From positions 1 through 64,000 of the forward strand of contig NZ_JBILJW010000002.1 in assembly GCF_044377035.1 (NCBI RefSeq): 64,000 bases of DNA. The letters run 5' to 3'. Below the pieces are notes generated by a model that saw only the letters and a list, made by a program, of their open reading frames with translations, was not told the DNA's origin and did no database searches. Shown here piece after piece: positions 1-12,909 of this stretch. The translations under genes and the position numbers were made by a program. The stretch is from Silanimonas sp044377035 (lineage in GTDB: Bacteria > Pseudomonadota > Gammaproteobacteria > Xanthomonadales > Xanthomonadaceae). Positions within the stretch are counted from its first letter, which is position 1. Each line of letters starts with the position of its first letter.

Positions 1-472
1 TCCAGCTCTTCTTGCCATTGATGACGTAGGTGCCATCGGCCTGCCTGACCGCGCGGCAGCGCATGGCCGTGGCGTCGGAGCCGGACTGCGGCTCGGTCAA
101 GGCGAAGGCGCCGATTTCGCGCCCTTCGGCGATGGCGCGGACGTACAGCTGCTTCTGCGCTTCGGTACCGAACTTCAGGATGCCGTTGCAGAACAGCGAG
201 TTGTTCACCGACACGATGGTGCTGTGCGCACAGTCGGCTGCGGCGATTTCGATCATCGCCAGCACGTAGCTGATCGGGTCCATGCCGGCGCCGCCGTACT
301 CGGTCGGCACTTCGATGCCCATCAGGCCGTTCTCGCCGAGGAGTCGGATGTTCTCCAGCGGGAACTCGCCCGTCTGGTCGTGGTGCTCGGCGCTCGGCGC
401 GATCTTCTCCTGCGCGATGCGACGGGCCACGTCCTGGATCATCAACTGCTCTTCAGTGAATCCGAAATCCAC
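1..472 (-). CDS. acyl-CoA dehydrogenase, N-terminal part (runs off the window)
   Basis: Only the first ~157 codons are present; the gene continues beyond position 1. The translation opens VDFGFTEEQLMIQDVARRIA and continues with the helical N-terminal domain and the start of the middle beta domain, including EPQSGSD, the family signature contacting FAD and substrate. These flavoenzymes introduce the alpha,beta double bond in acyl-CoA during fatty-acid or branched-chain amino-acid breakdown; the chain-length class cannot be judged from this part. I start at GTG 472 because the family normally begins M-D-F. An in-frame ATG at 523 would add 17 residues. The gene is transcribed divergently from the metH regulator. 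Confidence 0.86.
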   Translation of the reverse strand, partial: MDFGFTEEQLMIQDVARRIAQEKIAPSAEHHDQTGEFPLENIRLLGENGLMGIEVPTEYGGAGMDPISYVLAMIEIAAADCAHSTIVSVNNSLFCNGILKFGTEAQKQLYVRAIAEGREIGAFALTEPQSGSDATAMRCRAVRQADGTYVINGKKSW

Positions 473-603
473 AGCACACCCCGATCGGCAAACGGAAAGT
501 CGCGAGTGTAACCGTTCATCCATACCCCACGGCATGGTGTCGGGGTGAAGACGCGCCTTGACCGGGCCGGGAGCGGCCTCCAGACTAGTTCATCGCTGGA
601 TTC

Positions 604-621
604 GGATACAAAGATAGATAT
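604..621 (+). promoter_or_regulatory. AT-rich candidate operator in front of the metH regulator
   Basis: A short AT-rich patch (GGATACAAAGATAGATAT) lies directly on the start codon of the ArsR-type regulator and stands out in GC-rich surroundings. A possible -35 TTGACC sits at 558-563, so the patch would fall just downstream of the transcription start, a position suited to repression by the regulator itself. The symmetry is imperfect and the assignment is inference. Confidence 0.35.
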
Positions 622-1569
622 GGACCTGCAAGCTTGGTCGGACTGCCTCAAGGTGCTGGCCGACCCCACCCGCGTCCGCCTGCTGGCCCTCGTCGAGCGT
701 GAAGAGTTGACCGTCGCCGAACTGGCGACCATCACCCACCTCGCCCAGCCCCGCGTTTCGACCCATCTCGCCAAGCTGCGAGAAGCCGCGCTGGTGGTCG
801 ACCGTCGCTCCGGCGTCTCGGCCTACTACCGATTCAATGACGCCATCGAGCCCGCCGAAGCGGCGCTCTGGCGCACCCTGCGCGACGGCGCCAGCGACCC
901 GCTGCTTCGGCAGGACGCCGACCGGCTTCCCACCGTCCTCGCGGCCCGCGCCTCGGACCAGAACTGGGCCGACTCGGTGGCCGGCGACATGGAACGCCAC
1001 TACTCACCGGGGCGCACCTGGGAAGCGCTGGCACGAAGCGCCCTGCCCTTGCTCGAACCCGTCGACGTGCTGGACATCGCCTCCGGCGACGGCCTGATGG
1101 CCGAAATGCTGGCGCCGCATTCACGCCGCTACCTCTGCATCGACGCCAGCCCCAAGGTGATCGCCGCCGCCCGTGAGCGCCTGTCGCGATACGCCCACGT
1201 CGAGTTGCGCGAAGGCGACATGCACGCGATCGAGTGCGCGGACTCGGCCTTCGACCTCGTGCTGCTGATGCACGCCCTCACCTACGCGGAGAAGCCCGCG
1301 AAGGCGCTTGCCGAAGCCGCACGGGCGCTTCGCCCCGGCGGGCGTCTGCTCGCCACTTGCCTCGCGAAGCACGAGCACAAAGCCGTGGTCGAACCCTACG
1401 GGCACCTCAATCTCGGGTTCACCGAGAAGGAACTGCGCAAGCTGGCGGAGAAGGCCGGACTCGAGGTGCGCGTCTGCGAGGTGGTGGCGAAGGAGAAGCG
1501 CCCCCCGCACTTCGAAGTGATCAGCCTGATCGCGCACAAGCCCGGTTCGTCGACGGAGCGCAAGCGCGG

Positions 1570-1573
<4 letters not shown>
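620..1573 (+). CDS. ArsR-family regulator fused to SAM-dependent methyltransferase domain (SahR-like)
   Basis: The 317-residue protein has an N-terminal winged helix (about residues 1-90; MDLQAWSDCLKVLADPTRVR is a typical ArsR opening) and a C-terminal class I methyltransferase domain (about 120-310) with the SAM/SAH-binding loop DIASGDG. No metal-binding cysteine pair of classical ArsR sensors is visible. ArsR proteins with this architecture include SahR, an S-adenosylhomocysteine-responsive regulator of methionine-cycle genes. Its stop overlaps the metH start (ATGA, 1570-1573), so the two are co-translated, which fits control of the methyl cycle. I prefer ATG 620; a GTG at 545 would add 25 atypical residues. 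Ligand and DNA target are inferred. Confidence 0.85.
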
Positions 1574-5382
<3,809 letters not shown>

Positions 5383-5397
5383 GCCCGGGCCGTCGAG

Positions 5398-7674
5398 TCA
5401 CGGCAGGCGGAAGCTTCCCGCCGCGCCGGCCAACTGGGTGCTCTGCTCTTCGAGCGCGCGTGCCGAAGCGCTGGCCTCTTCGACCAGTGCCGCATTCTGC
5501 TGGGTGGCCGTGTCGAGCTGGCTGATCGTCTGGTTGACGGTGCCGATGCCCTGGGCCTGCTCCTCGCTGGCGGCGCTGATCTCTGCGACCAGCTGGCCCA
5601 TCTTTTCCACCTCGACCACCAGCGAGCGGATCGACTCACCGGCCTGGCGCACCTTGCCGGAGCCGGCCCGCACCGCCTCCGCCGAATCACCGATCAGGGT
5701 CTTGATCTCCTTGGCCGACGCGGCACTCCGCTGCGCCAGCGCGCGCACCTCCGCGGCAACCACGGCGAAGCCGCGCCCCTGCTCGCCGGCCCTCGCCGCC
5801 TCGACGGCGGCGTTCAGCGCGAGGATGTTGGTCTGGAAGGCAATGCCATCGATGACAGTGATGATGTCCTCGATCTTGGCCGAGGCCTCGGCCACTTCGC
5901 CCATGGCCCGGACCGCGTCGTCGGCGACGAGGCCACCCTCGTTGGCGATGCGTCCAACGCCTTCCGAAAGCGTGCGCGCGGTGCGCGCGTTCTGCGCGTT
6001 CTGCTGCACGGTGGCGGTCAGTTCCTCCATCGAGGACGCCGTCTCCTCCAAGCTGGCCGCCTGCTGCTCGGTGCGTTCCTGCAGGTCCGCGTTCCCGGCG
6101 GCGAGCTCGGACGACACCGTGCGGAAGACCGCCACCGCCTGCTGGATACGGCCGACGATGTCCGCGAGCTCCTCGACGGTGCGATTGGCGTCATCCGCCA
6201 TCTGGCCGAAGGCCCCGGCATAGCGCTGTTCCATGCGCACGCGCAGGTCGCCCTGCGCCAGCGAGGCCATGAAGCCCTGGAGGTTCGCGGTGATGTCCTC
6301 GAAGACGTCCAGCACCCGGTTGATGCCCTCGCCCAGCTGCCGCACATAGCCGGTCTTGCTCTCGACATCGATACGACGGCCCAGCTCGCCGCGGCTGGCG
6401 GCGTCGACGACCTCCTGCACTTCGCGTTCGATCGCGAGCTCGAGGGTGCGGTCCTTCCACTCCACGACGTAGCCGATGAGCATCCCCGCATAACCGAAGG
6501 CTGGCGTCACCACGAGGTCGAAGCTCAGGCCGGCGATGACGACGCGGCCATGGTGGGGCGCCTTCATGCCGGCGAGCATGGCGCGCTGCCGGCTGGGATC
6601 ACGATGGAAGCGGTCGATGGATGAACCGACAATCGCATCCACCCGGAACCCGGGGATGGCCGTAGCGATCCGCGCTTCGTGGCGCCGGAAGGTCTCGAGG
6701 ACGGCGCGGTTGGCGAACACGATATCGAAGCGCCGGTCGGCGACCATGATGTTGGTCTCGGCCATGTCCAAGGCCTGGTTGATGCGCGCCGAAGCCGCAG
6801 CCTCGCGACGCAGGCGCTGCGTGCTGAATTCCAACCGCACCTGCAGCGACTTGAGTCCGAGCAGTACAGCACCGACCTCGTCCGCCCGCGAGATGTCGAC
6901 GTGGCCGTCGTGCTTCTCGGCCGCGATCTCGCGGAACAGGGCTTTGGCGCGGTCGAGGCGTCCGACCACGTCGCGGGCCAGCCACCAGGCCGAATAGGTC
7001 GCGAAGGCCGCGCCGGCGGCGAGGCCGCCCGCGAGGACGCCGCGTCCGACGCCACGGGACTGCAGCCAGAGGAGGCTAGCCGCGAGACCGATGCCGAACA
7101 GCGACAGCAGGAACAGCCGGAAGGTCAGCGTGAGGCGCCACAGCGGGTTGAGCGCACGCGCGAGGCTGGGCGGATGGACCACGCCGTTCTCGATCTCGAA
7201 GCGGGCCAGGCGGCCTTCGCGGATCTCGCGGTACAGGCGCTCCGCTTCGTCGATCCTCGCGCGACTGGGCTTCCGCCGAACCGACACGTAGCCCTCGAGT
7301 TCGCCGGTTGCGGCATAGATGGGGGCGACGTTCGCCTCCACCCAATAGTGGTCGCCGTTCTTGCAGCGGTTCTTCACAAGGCCGATCCAGGGGCGGCCCT
7401 TCTTCAGGGTGGCCCACATATCGGCGAACGCGGCGGCAGGCATATCCGGGTGGCGGATGATGCGGTGCGGCTGGCCGAGCAGTTCGGCCTCCGTATAGCC
7501 GCTGATCTCCATGAAGTAGCCGTTGACGTAGGTGATGCGGCCCTGCGGATCCGTGGACGAGACGATGGTCTCGCCGTCGCGGAACTCGGCCTCCACCCCG
7601 GTGACCGGCCGGTCCTTGAGGGCCTCCCGCGTGAGCGGCACCGTCGTCTGGCTCGCCGTTCCCACTGCGCTCAT
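5398..7674 (-). CDS. PAS-HAMP methyl-accepting chemotaxis protein (Aer-like)
   Basis: This 758-residue receptor begins with a cytoplasmic PAS domain (about 35-140; NGYFMEISGYTEAELLGQPH is typical of Aer-type redox PAS domains), followed by a hydrophobic hairpin (about 180-235), a HAMP region, a second PAS-like domain (about 300-410) and a long coiled-coil signalling domain. The conserved kinase-control tip is present (residues around FQTNILALNAAVEAARAGEQ). There is no periplasmic sensor domain, so it probably senses an internal signal such as redox state or oxygen, as Aer does. It ends in SFRLP, without the charged pentapeptide that tethers CheR/CheB. No che genes lie nearby. FAD binding is not proven. 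Confidence 0.92.
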   Translation of the reverse strand: MSAVGTASQTTVPLTREALKDRPVTGVEAEFRDGETIVSSTDPQGRITYVNGYFMEISGYTEAELLGQPHRIIRHPDMPAAAFADMWATLKKGRPWIGLVKNRCKNGDHYWVEANVAPIYAATGELEGYVSVRRKPSRARIDEAERLYREIREGRLARFEIENGVVHPPSLARALNPLWRLTLTFRLFLLSLFGIGLAASLLWLQSRGVGRGVLAGGLAAGAAFATYSAWWLARDVVGRLDRAKALFREIAAEKHDGHVDISRADEVGAVLLGLKSLQVRLEFSTQRLRREAAASARINQALDMAETNIMVADRRFDIVFANRAVLETFRRHEARIATAIPGFRVDAIVGSSIDRFHRDPSRQRAMLAGMKAPHHGRVVIAGLSFDLVVTPAFGYAGMLIGYVVEWKDRTLELAIEREVQEVVDAASRGELGRRIDVESKTGYVRQLGEGINRVLDVFEDITANLQGFMASLAQGDLRVRMEQRYAGAFGQMADDANRTVEELADIVGRIQQAVAVFRTVSSELAAGNADLQERTEQQAASLEETASSMEELTATVQQNAQNARTARTLSEGVGRIANEGGLVADDAVRAMGEVAEASAKIEDIITVIDGIAFQTNILALNAAVEAARAGEQGRGFAVVAAEVRALAQRSAASAKEIKTLIGDSAEAVRAGSGKVRQAGESIRSLVVEVEKMGQLVAEISAASEEQAQGIGTVNQTISQLDTATQQNAALVEEASASARALEEQSTQLAGAAGSFRLP

Positions 7675-7816
7675 GCCTGCTCTCCCGCCCAGAGTGTGTA
7701 GGCCCAGTAAAGCCCTCCCGGCGGTGGGCCCACCTGATCCACGTCAAACCAGCGGCCCTGTCGCAATCGGTGAGACTGGGAATGGCGACAAAGCGCACAC
7801 CCGAACCGGTCCCCGC

Positions 7817-10156
7817 ATGAACGCCGTCGTCCGCCCCGCTGCCCCCTCGCCTGCGTCATCGTCCGATCCCGTGCCGACCCGGGTCGGCGGTGGAACGCTC
7901 GTCCAACGCCTCGGCCGCAAGTACGCCGACCGCATCACCGCGCTGCGCCGCTTGCCCGCGCGAGAAGGCGACTACGTCGAATTCCCGCCGGACCTGCCCA
8001 CCGGACTGGCCGACGCGCTGCGCGCCCGGGGCGTCACGCGCCTGTACCGGCACCAGGCCGAGGCTTGGCGCGCGGCGCAGGACGGCGAGAACCTGCTCCT
8101 GGCCACACCGACCGCCTCCGGGAAATCGCTGTGCTACCTGCTGCCCGCATTGGCCGCGGCACGCCATGGCGGCAAATCGCTGTTCCTGTTCCCGACCAAG
8201 GCGCTGGCGCAGGACCAGGTGGCGGAACTGATCGAGCTCTCCAGCGCCGGCAACCTTGGGGTGCGCGCCGCCACCTTCGACGGCGACACGCCCGGCGACG
8301 CCCGGCAGGCGATCCGCGCCGGCGGCGACGTGGTGGTGACCAACCCCGACATGCTCCACCAGGGCATCCTGCCGCACCACACGAAGTGGGCGACGCTGTT
8401 CGAGAACCTGCGCTACGTCGTCATCGACGAGATCCATGGCTACCGCGGCGTCTTCGGCAGCCATCTCGCCAACGTGATCCGCCGGCTGAAGCGCCTGTGC
8501 GCCTTCTACGGCAGCGACCCGCAGTTCATCCTCTGCTCGGCGACGATCGGCAATGCCGTCGAACACGCCGAAGCCCTCATCGAAGCGCCGGTCCACGCCA
8601 TCACCGAGAGCGGCGCACCGACCGGCGAGAAGTTCCTGCTGTTGTGGAACCCGCCGGTGGTGAACCCGGACCTCGGCCTGCGCGCCTCCGCGCGTTCACA
8701 GTCGGTGCGAATCGCCCGCATCGCCATCAAGGCGGCGCTGAAGACGCTGGTGTTCTGCGGCTCGCGCACGCAGGTGGAGGTGATCACCAAGTACCTCAAG
8801 GAAGTCTTCGACCGCGAGCCCCGCGGCCCGGCCCGCATCCGCGCCTACCGCGGCGGCTACCTGCCGAACGAGCGTCGCGAAACGGAGGTGGCGATGCGCG
8901 CGGGGAAAGTCGACGGCATCGTCAGCACCTCGGCACTGGAACTGGGCGTCGATATCGGCGCCCTCGACGTGGTGGTGTTGAATGGCTGGCCCGGTTCGGT
9001 GGCGGCCACGTGGCAGCGCTTCGGGCGCGCCGGCCGCCGCCAGCAGGCCTCAGTGGGCGTGCTGGTGGCCAGCAGCGAGGCGATCGACCAGTACGTCGTG
9101 CAGCACCCGGAATACTTCTTCGGCGCCAACCCCGAACACGCGCGCCTGCACGCCGACCAGCCGCTGGTACTGCTCGACCACGTGCGCTGCGCGGCCTTCG
9201 AGCTGCCCTTCAGCGCCGGCGAGCGGTTCGGACCCGTCGAGGTCGACGGTTTCCTCGAACTGCTCGCCGAGGACGCCGTCGTGCACCGCGAGGGCGAACG
9301 CTGGGAGTGGATCGCCGACAGCTACCCGGCCAATGCGGTGAACCTGCGCGCGGTCGCCGACGGCAACTTCGTCGTCGTGGATCGCACGGACGGCCGGCAG
9401 ACCATCATCGCCGAGGTCGACTACACCGCCGCTGCGCTCACCTTGTACGAGGGCGCCATCCACATGGTGCAGTCGGTGCCCTACCAGGTGGAGCGCCTCG
9501 ACTGGCCCGGCCGCAAGGCCTATGTGCGCCGCACCTTCGTCGACTACTACACCGACGCCATCGACCACACCAAGCTCAAGGTGCTGGAGCGCTTCGACGG
9601 CTCTCCCCTTGGCGCCGGCCAGTGCGAGACGGGCGAGGTCCACGTGGTGCGCCGGGTGTCCGGCTACAAGAAGATCCGATTCCACACGCACGAGAACATC
9701 GGCTACGGCCCCGTGCAGTTGCCGGACCAGGAACTGCAGACCACGGCCACCTGGTGGCAGTTGCCACCGGCCGTTCTCGAGGCCGCGTGGCCGACGCGCG
9801 AGCAGGCCCTCGCCGCCTTCCACGGCGCGGGCAGCGCCCTGCACTGCGTGGCCCAACTGGCCGTCATGGCCGAAGGGCGCGACCTGCAGAAGTGCGTCGA
9901 CGACGCGCATCCCGACGGCCGCTTCCATCCAGCGCTGTACCTCTACGACGCCTATCCGGGTGGCATCGGCCTGTCGCAGCCCCTGTACGAACGTCGCACG
10001 GAATTGGTGAAGCGCGCCCGCGGCCTCGTGGCGGCCTGCCCATGCACGCGTGGTTGCCCGGCCTGCGTCGGGCCGGTGGCGCCGCCCGTGAAGGACGAAA
10101 CCGAGACGCCGAAGCGCGCGGCCCAGCGACTGTTGACGCTGTTCGAGGCCGCATGA
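7817..10156 (+). CDS. DEAD/DEAH-box DNA helicase, MrfA/YprA type (DUF1998)
   Basis: A 779-residue superfamily 2 helicase of the Lhr-like MrfA/YprA group. It has Walker A in ATPTASGKS, the DEIH box in VVIDEIHGYRG, SAT motif III, a C-terminal RecA lobe with FGRAGRR (motif VI), and a DUF1998 region ending in a four-cysteine cluster (ACPCTRGCPAC, spacing C-x-C-x3-C-x2-C) expected to bind zinc. B. subtilis MrfA unwinds DNA 3'-5' and works with the MrfB exonuclease on mitomycin-type lesions. The next gene is the MrfB-like nuclease and overlaps by ATGA. The start ATG 7817 is chosen because upstream in-frame codons fall in the divergent chemoreceptor gene and its promoter. The repair role is inferred from family and pairing. 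Confidence 0.93.
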   Translation: MNAVVRPAAPSPASSSDPVPTRVGGGTLVQRLGRKYADRITALRRLPAREGDYVEFPPDLPTGLADALRARGVTRLYRHQAEAWRAAQDGENLLLATPTASGKSLCYLLPALAAARHGGKSLFLFPTKALAQDQVAELIELSSAGNLGVRAATFDGDTPGDARQAIRAGGDVVVTNPDMLHQGILPHHTKWATLFENLRYVVIDEIHGYRGVFGSHLANVIRRLKRLCAFYGSDPQFILCSATIGNAVEHAEALIEAPVHAITESGAPTGEKFLLLWNPPVVNPDLGLRASARSQSVRIARIAIKAALKTLVFCGSRTQVEVITKYLKEVFDREPRGPARIRAYRGGYLPNERRETEVAMRAGKVDGIVSTSALELGVDIGALDVVVLNGWPGSVAATWQRFGRAGRRQQASVGVLVASSEAIDQYVVQHPEYFFGANPEHARLHADQPLVLLDHVRCAAFELPFSAGERFGPVEVDGFLELLAEDAVVHREGERWEWIADSYPANAVNLRAVADGNFVVVDRTDGRQTIIAEVDYTAAALTLYEGAIHMVQSVPYQVERLDWPGRKAYVRRTFVDYYTDAIDHTKLKVLERFDGSPLGAGQCETGEVHVVRRVSGYKKIRFHTHENIGYGPVQLPDQELQTTATWWQLPPAVLEAAWPTREQALAAFHGAGSALHCVAQLAVMAEGRDLQKCVDDAHPDGRFHPALYLYDAYPGGIGLSQPLYERRTELVKRARGLVAACPCTRGCPACVGPVAPPVKDETETPKRAAQRLLTLFEAA

Positions 10157-11040
10157 GCGCGGCGCTCGATTGGTTGAGGCAGCGGCGGCAAGCACCCGCT
10201 GCGCCCACATCGCCACGCACCGACGACTGGCAGGACGTCTTCGACGCCCTGCGCCGCCTGCGCGAACGCGGGCCGCGCAGGCTCGCACCGGCCGCGCCAC
10301 TCACTGCCCTGCCCGTCGATCGCACGCTCCCGGGCGACGAGATCGCGCCAGGCCTGTGGCGGCAGGTGACGCTGCGCGCGCGGCCGCTGGCCCCGACGCT
10401 GATCGAACTCGGCGACCTAGCAGCGCTTTCGCCGACAGCGCGTCGGCGAGGCACCGTACCGTTGCCCGAAAGCGTCGAAGCATCGCGCTTGGCGTTCTTC
10501 GATACCGAAACCACCGGCCTCGCCGGAGGCACCGGCACGCGCGCCTTCATGGTCGGCATCGCACGCTTCACCCCTGCGGGACTCGCGATCACGCAGTTCA
10601 CCACGGCCACGATGGCCGCCGAGGCCGCGATGCTTCGGGCCGTGCTCGATGCTCTGGGCGACGACGCTGTGCTCGTCAGCTACAACGGCAAGAGCTACGA
10701 CCGCCCGCTGTTGGGCACGCGATTGCGCCTTTCGCGCATCCCCGACCCGCTCTCGCGCTTTCCTCACCTCGACCTGCTGCACCCCACGCGCCGCCGACTG
10801 CGACACGCCCTGCCCGACTGCCGCCTCGCCACGGTTGAACGGCACTGGCTGGGCGTGCTCCGCGAAGACGACCTGCCCGGCAGCGAAGCGCCTGCGGCCT
10901 GGCTGGCGTACCTGCGCGGCGGCAGCGCCGCCCTGCTGCGGCGTGTCGGCGAGCACAACGCGCAGGACCTCGCTAGCCTCGCCGCTCTGTTGCTTCATCA
11001 CCTCGAGGAGGCGGCTGCGGTCGATGCCCTCCGCGGCTAA
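10153..11040 (+). CDS. DEDDh-type exonuclease, MrfB/YprB-like
   Basis: This 295-residue protein has an RNase H-like exonuclease core. Motif I is FFDTETTGLAGG (Asp and Glu metal ligands), motif II lies in SYNGKSYDRP, and motif III is GEHNAQDLASL (His and Asp), giving a complete DEDDh set. The N-terminal ~100 residues are basic and proline-rich. The TPR extension reported for B. subtilis YprB is not obvious here, so the protein is shorter. It begins inside the stop codon of the helicase (ATGA, 10153-10156), so the pair should be made together and probably works together on damaged DNA. Exonuclease activity is a firm family inference; the lesion type is not known. Confidence 0.85.
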   Translation: MSAALDWLRQRRQAPAAPTSPRTDDWQDVFDALRRLRERGPRRLAPAAPLTALPVDRTLPGDEIAPGLWRQVTLRARPLAPTLIELGDLAALSPTARRRGTVPLPESVEASRLAFFDTETTGLAGGTGTRAFMVGIARFTPAGLAITQFTTATMAAEAAMLRAVLDALGDDAVLVSYNGKSYDRPLLGTRLRLSRIPDPLSRFPHLDLLHPTRRRLRHALPDCRLATVERHWLGVLREDDLPGSEAPAAWLAYLRGGSAALLRRVGEHNAQDLASLAALLLHHLEEAAAVDALRG

Positions 11041-11051
11041 GCTCGCGCCCT

Positions 11052-11768
11052 ATGCACGACACCGCCCCCCACGTCATCCGTCTCGACGGCCTCGGCAATG
11101 CCGAATTCCTCTCCCGCTACGCCGCACCGGGGCGCATCGGGCTGTGCGGCGGCTCCGACGCCGTCACCATGGCGATCCGCCGCGCGCAGGGTTTCGTCAC
11201 CGAGGACGGCCATCGCAGCCCGTGGTCGCACGCGTTCCTGTTCACAGGCGAGCGCGCCGATGGACACCACTGGGTCATCGAATCCGACCTCGATCTGCGT
11301 TCGCGCAACCTCCGCCTCGGGGCGCAGGAGAATCGGCTGGAGCGCTACTTCGACGACGAGGCCTACCCGAACCTCGCCGTGCTCGACTTCGGCCTCGATG
11401 CCGACGCCACGCGGCGCGTTCTGTGCCAAGGCCTCGACCTCGTCGCCGGGGCCTCGCACTACTCGCTCAAGGAAATCCTCGGCACGCTGTTCGCGCTACC
11501 GTCGTCCTCGCTACGCAGACGCCGCAATCTTTTCGCCTCGGAAGGCGCGCTCTACTGCTCGGCGATGGTCCAGCATTGCTTCGAGGCGATCGACCTGCGA
11601 TTCCGGCCGCACATCGACGGGAAGAACCTCACGCCCCACGACATCGCCCGCGCCGAAATGCCACACACGGCATGGCAGTTGCTGCGCGAACCTCAGCCGG
11701 GGCGCAAGACCCGATTGCGCCGTTACCGCGAAGCCGGGAAGACACTGCTCGCGGCGCTCTCCGCCTGA
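11052..11768 (+). CDS. YiiX/YebB-like permuted papain-fold (NlpC/P60 superfamily) protein
   Basis: A 238-residue protein without a signal peptide or membrane segment. It has the two blocks expected of the circularly permuted papain-like YiiX/YebB group: a His block (SPWSHAFLFTGE) followed later by a Cys block (EGALYCSAMVQHCFE). The His-before-Cys order is the permuted one. Such proteins are thought to act as amidases or thioesterases on lipid- or peptide-linked substrates, but the substrate is unknown. It lies 11 bp after the MrfB-like gene and may share its transcript. Its end is convergent with the sterol desaturase gene, and a 7-bp inverted repeat (11763-11769 with 11781-11787) spans both stops. 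Confidence 0.62.
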   Translation: MHDTAPHVIRLDGLGNAEFLSRYAAPGRIGLCGGSDAVTMAIRRAQGFVTEDGHRSPWSHAFLFTGERADGHHWVIESDLDLRSRNLRLGAQENRLERYFDDEAYPNLAVLDFGLDADATRRVLCQGLDLVAGASHYSLKEILGTLFALPSSSLRRRRNLFASEGALYCSAMVQHCFEAIDLRFRPHIDGKNLTPHDIARAEMPHTAWQLLREPQPGRKTRLRRYREAGKTLLAALSA

Positions 11769-11781
11769 GCCTGGCGAGGCC

Positions 11782-12909
11782 TCAGGCCAGGGCCGCGATC
11801 ATCCCCAGGGCCATCAGCACCCAACGCAGCGCTTCCAGCGGTTTGGCCCAGGGTTTGCGTTCCATGAGCGCCCCCAGCACCACGAGGCTGGCCACGAGGC
11901 CCAAGGCGTAGCCGCCGGATTGCCACGCCGGCATCGCTCCAGCGCTGGTGAGGAAATGCACGGCCGGCACCAGCAGCAGGGCGAAATTCACCGCCACGTA
12001 CACCGTCCGCGCGCGCGACGCCGGCGGGTTGAACTCCGCTCGACCGATATCGAAGGCCGGCTTCGGATCGATGGCCTGCAGGTCTGCGGGACGCCAGCCC
12101 GGTTTGCCGAACCAGAGCCGCAACCGGTCGCGCCAGCGGGCCGTGCGCCAGGTGTCGCGCCAGAGCGCCGCGTACACCTCGAGGTTGGCCCAGAGCGGAT
12201 TGAAGCTGCGCAGCGGAGCGCGCGTGCCGTAAACGACCGGATCCGCGTCGTCTTCCTCGACGAAGGTGCCAAACAGCCGATCCCACAGGATGAACAGGCC
12301 GCCGTAGTTCTTGTCGAGGTAGCGTTCGTTCACCGCATGGTGGGCACGATGGTTCGAGGGCGAGGCGAAGACGCGGTCGAACCAGCCCAGCTTCGGCACC
12401 AGCTCGGTGTGGATCCAGAACTGGTACAGCAGGTCGATCACCGCGACGACGGCGAACACCTCGAGCGGAAACCCGAGCACGGCCATCGGCAGGTAGAACA
12501 CCCAGCCGAGCAGCGCGCCGCTGCTGGTCTGGCGCAGCGCGGTGGTGAGGTTGTAGCGCTCGCTCTGGTGGTGCACCACGTGCGCGGCCCAGAGCAGGTT
12601 CACCTCGTGGCCGGCACGGTGAAGCCAGTAGTAGCAGAAGTCGTAGAGCACCAGCCCGGTGATCCACACCCACGGGCTGGTGGCCGAGAGTTCGAACAGC
12701 GCGACGTGCTCCACGGCCACGGCGTAGAGGCCGATAGTGAGCGCCTTGGTGAACACGCCGGCCAACTGCGACATCACCCCGAGCGACAGGCTGGCGATGG
12801 CGTCGTTCGCGCGGTAAACGGCGCGCCCCATCACGCGGGCGGCAACGAGTTCGATGCCGATCAGCAGGAAGAAGGCCGGAATGGCCCAGAGCATGATGGC
12901 CTCAGCCAC
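11782..12909 (-). CDS. sterol desaturase / fatty acid hydroxylase superfamily membrane protein
   Basis: A 375-residue integral membrane di-iron oxygenase-like protein. The histidine clusters are present: HRAGH (H-x3-H), HVVHH and HRAHH (H-x2-HH), within several hydrophobic helices. Family members hydroxylate or desaturate lipids such as sterols, sphingolipids, carotenoids or alkylglycerols; the bacterial substrate cannot be told. I start at GTG 12909, since GGAGG lies 6 bases upstream; an ATG at 12894 would remove five residues. It overlaps the end of the YhhN gene by 8 bases and is last in the ugd-slyX-DUF2058-yhhN chain. Pairing with a putative lysoplasmalogenase hints at ether or plasmalogen lipid metabolism. 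Confidence 0.88.
   Translation of the reverse strand: MAEAIMLWAIPAFFLLIGIELVAARVMGRAVYRANDAIASLSLGVMSQLAGVFTKALTIGLYAVAVEHVALFELSATSPWVWITGLVLYDFCYYWLHRAGHEVNLLWAAHVVHHQSERYNLTTALRQTSSGALLGWVFYLPMAVLGFPLEVFAVVAVIDLLYQFWIHTELVPKLGWFDRVFASPSNHRAHHAVNERYLDKNYGGLFILWDRLFGTFVEEDDADPVVYGTRAPLRSFNPLWANLEVYAALWRDTWRTARWRDRLRLWFGKPGWRPADLQAIDPKPAFDIGRAEFNPPASRARTVYVAVNFALLLVPAVHFLTSAGAMPAWQSGGYALGLVASLVVLGALMERKPWAKPLEALRWVLMALGMIAALA

Noticed and set aside
524..619. SAH or SAM riboswitch before the metH operon
   Set aside because: The leader is too short and I could not fold the conserved core; control is better explained by the ArsR-methyltransferase protein.
8065..10152. A fused upstream extension of the exonuclease frame into the helicase gene
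   Set aside because: The upstream codons are an Arg-rich shadow of the helicase; the ATG at 10153 overlapping the helicase stop gives the normal protein.
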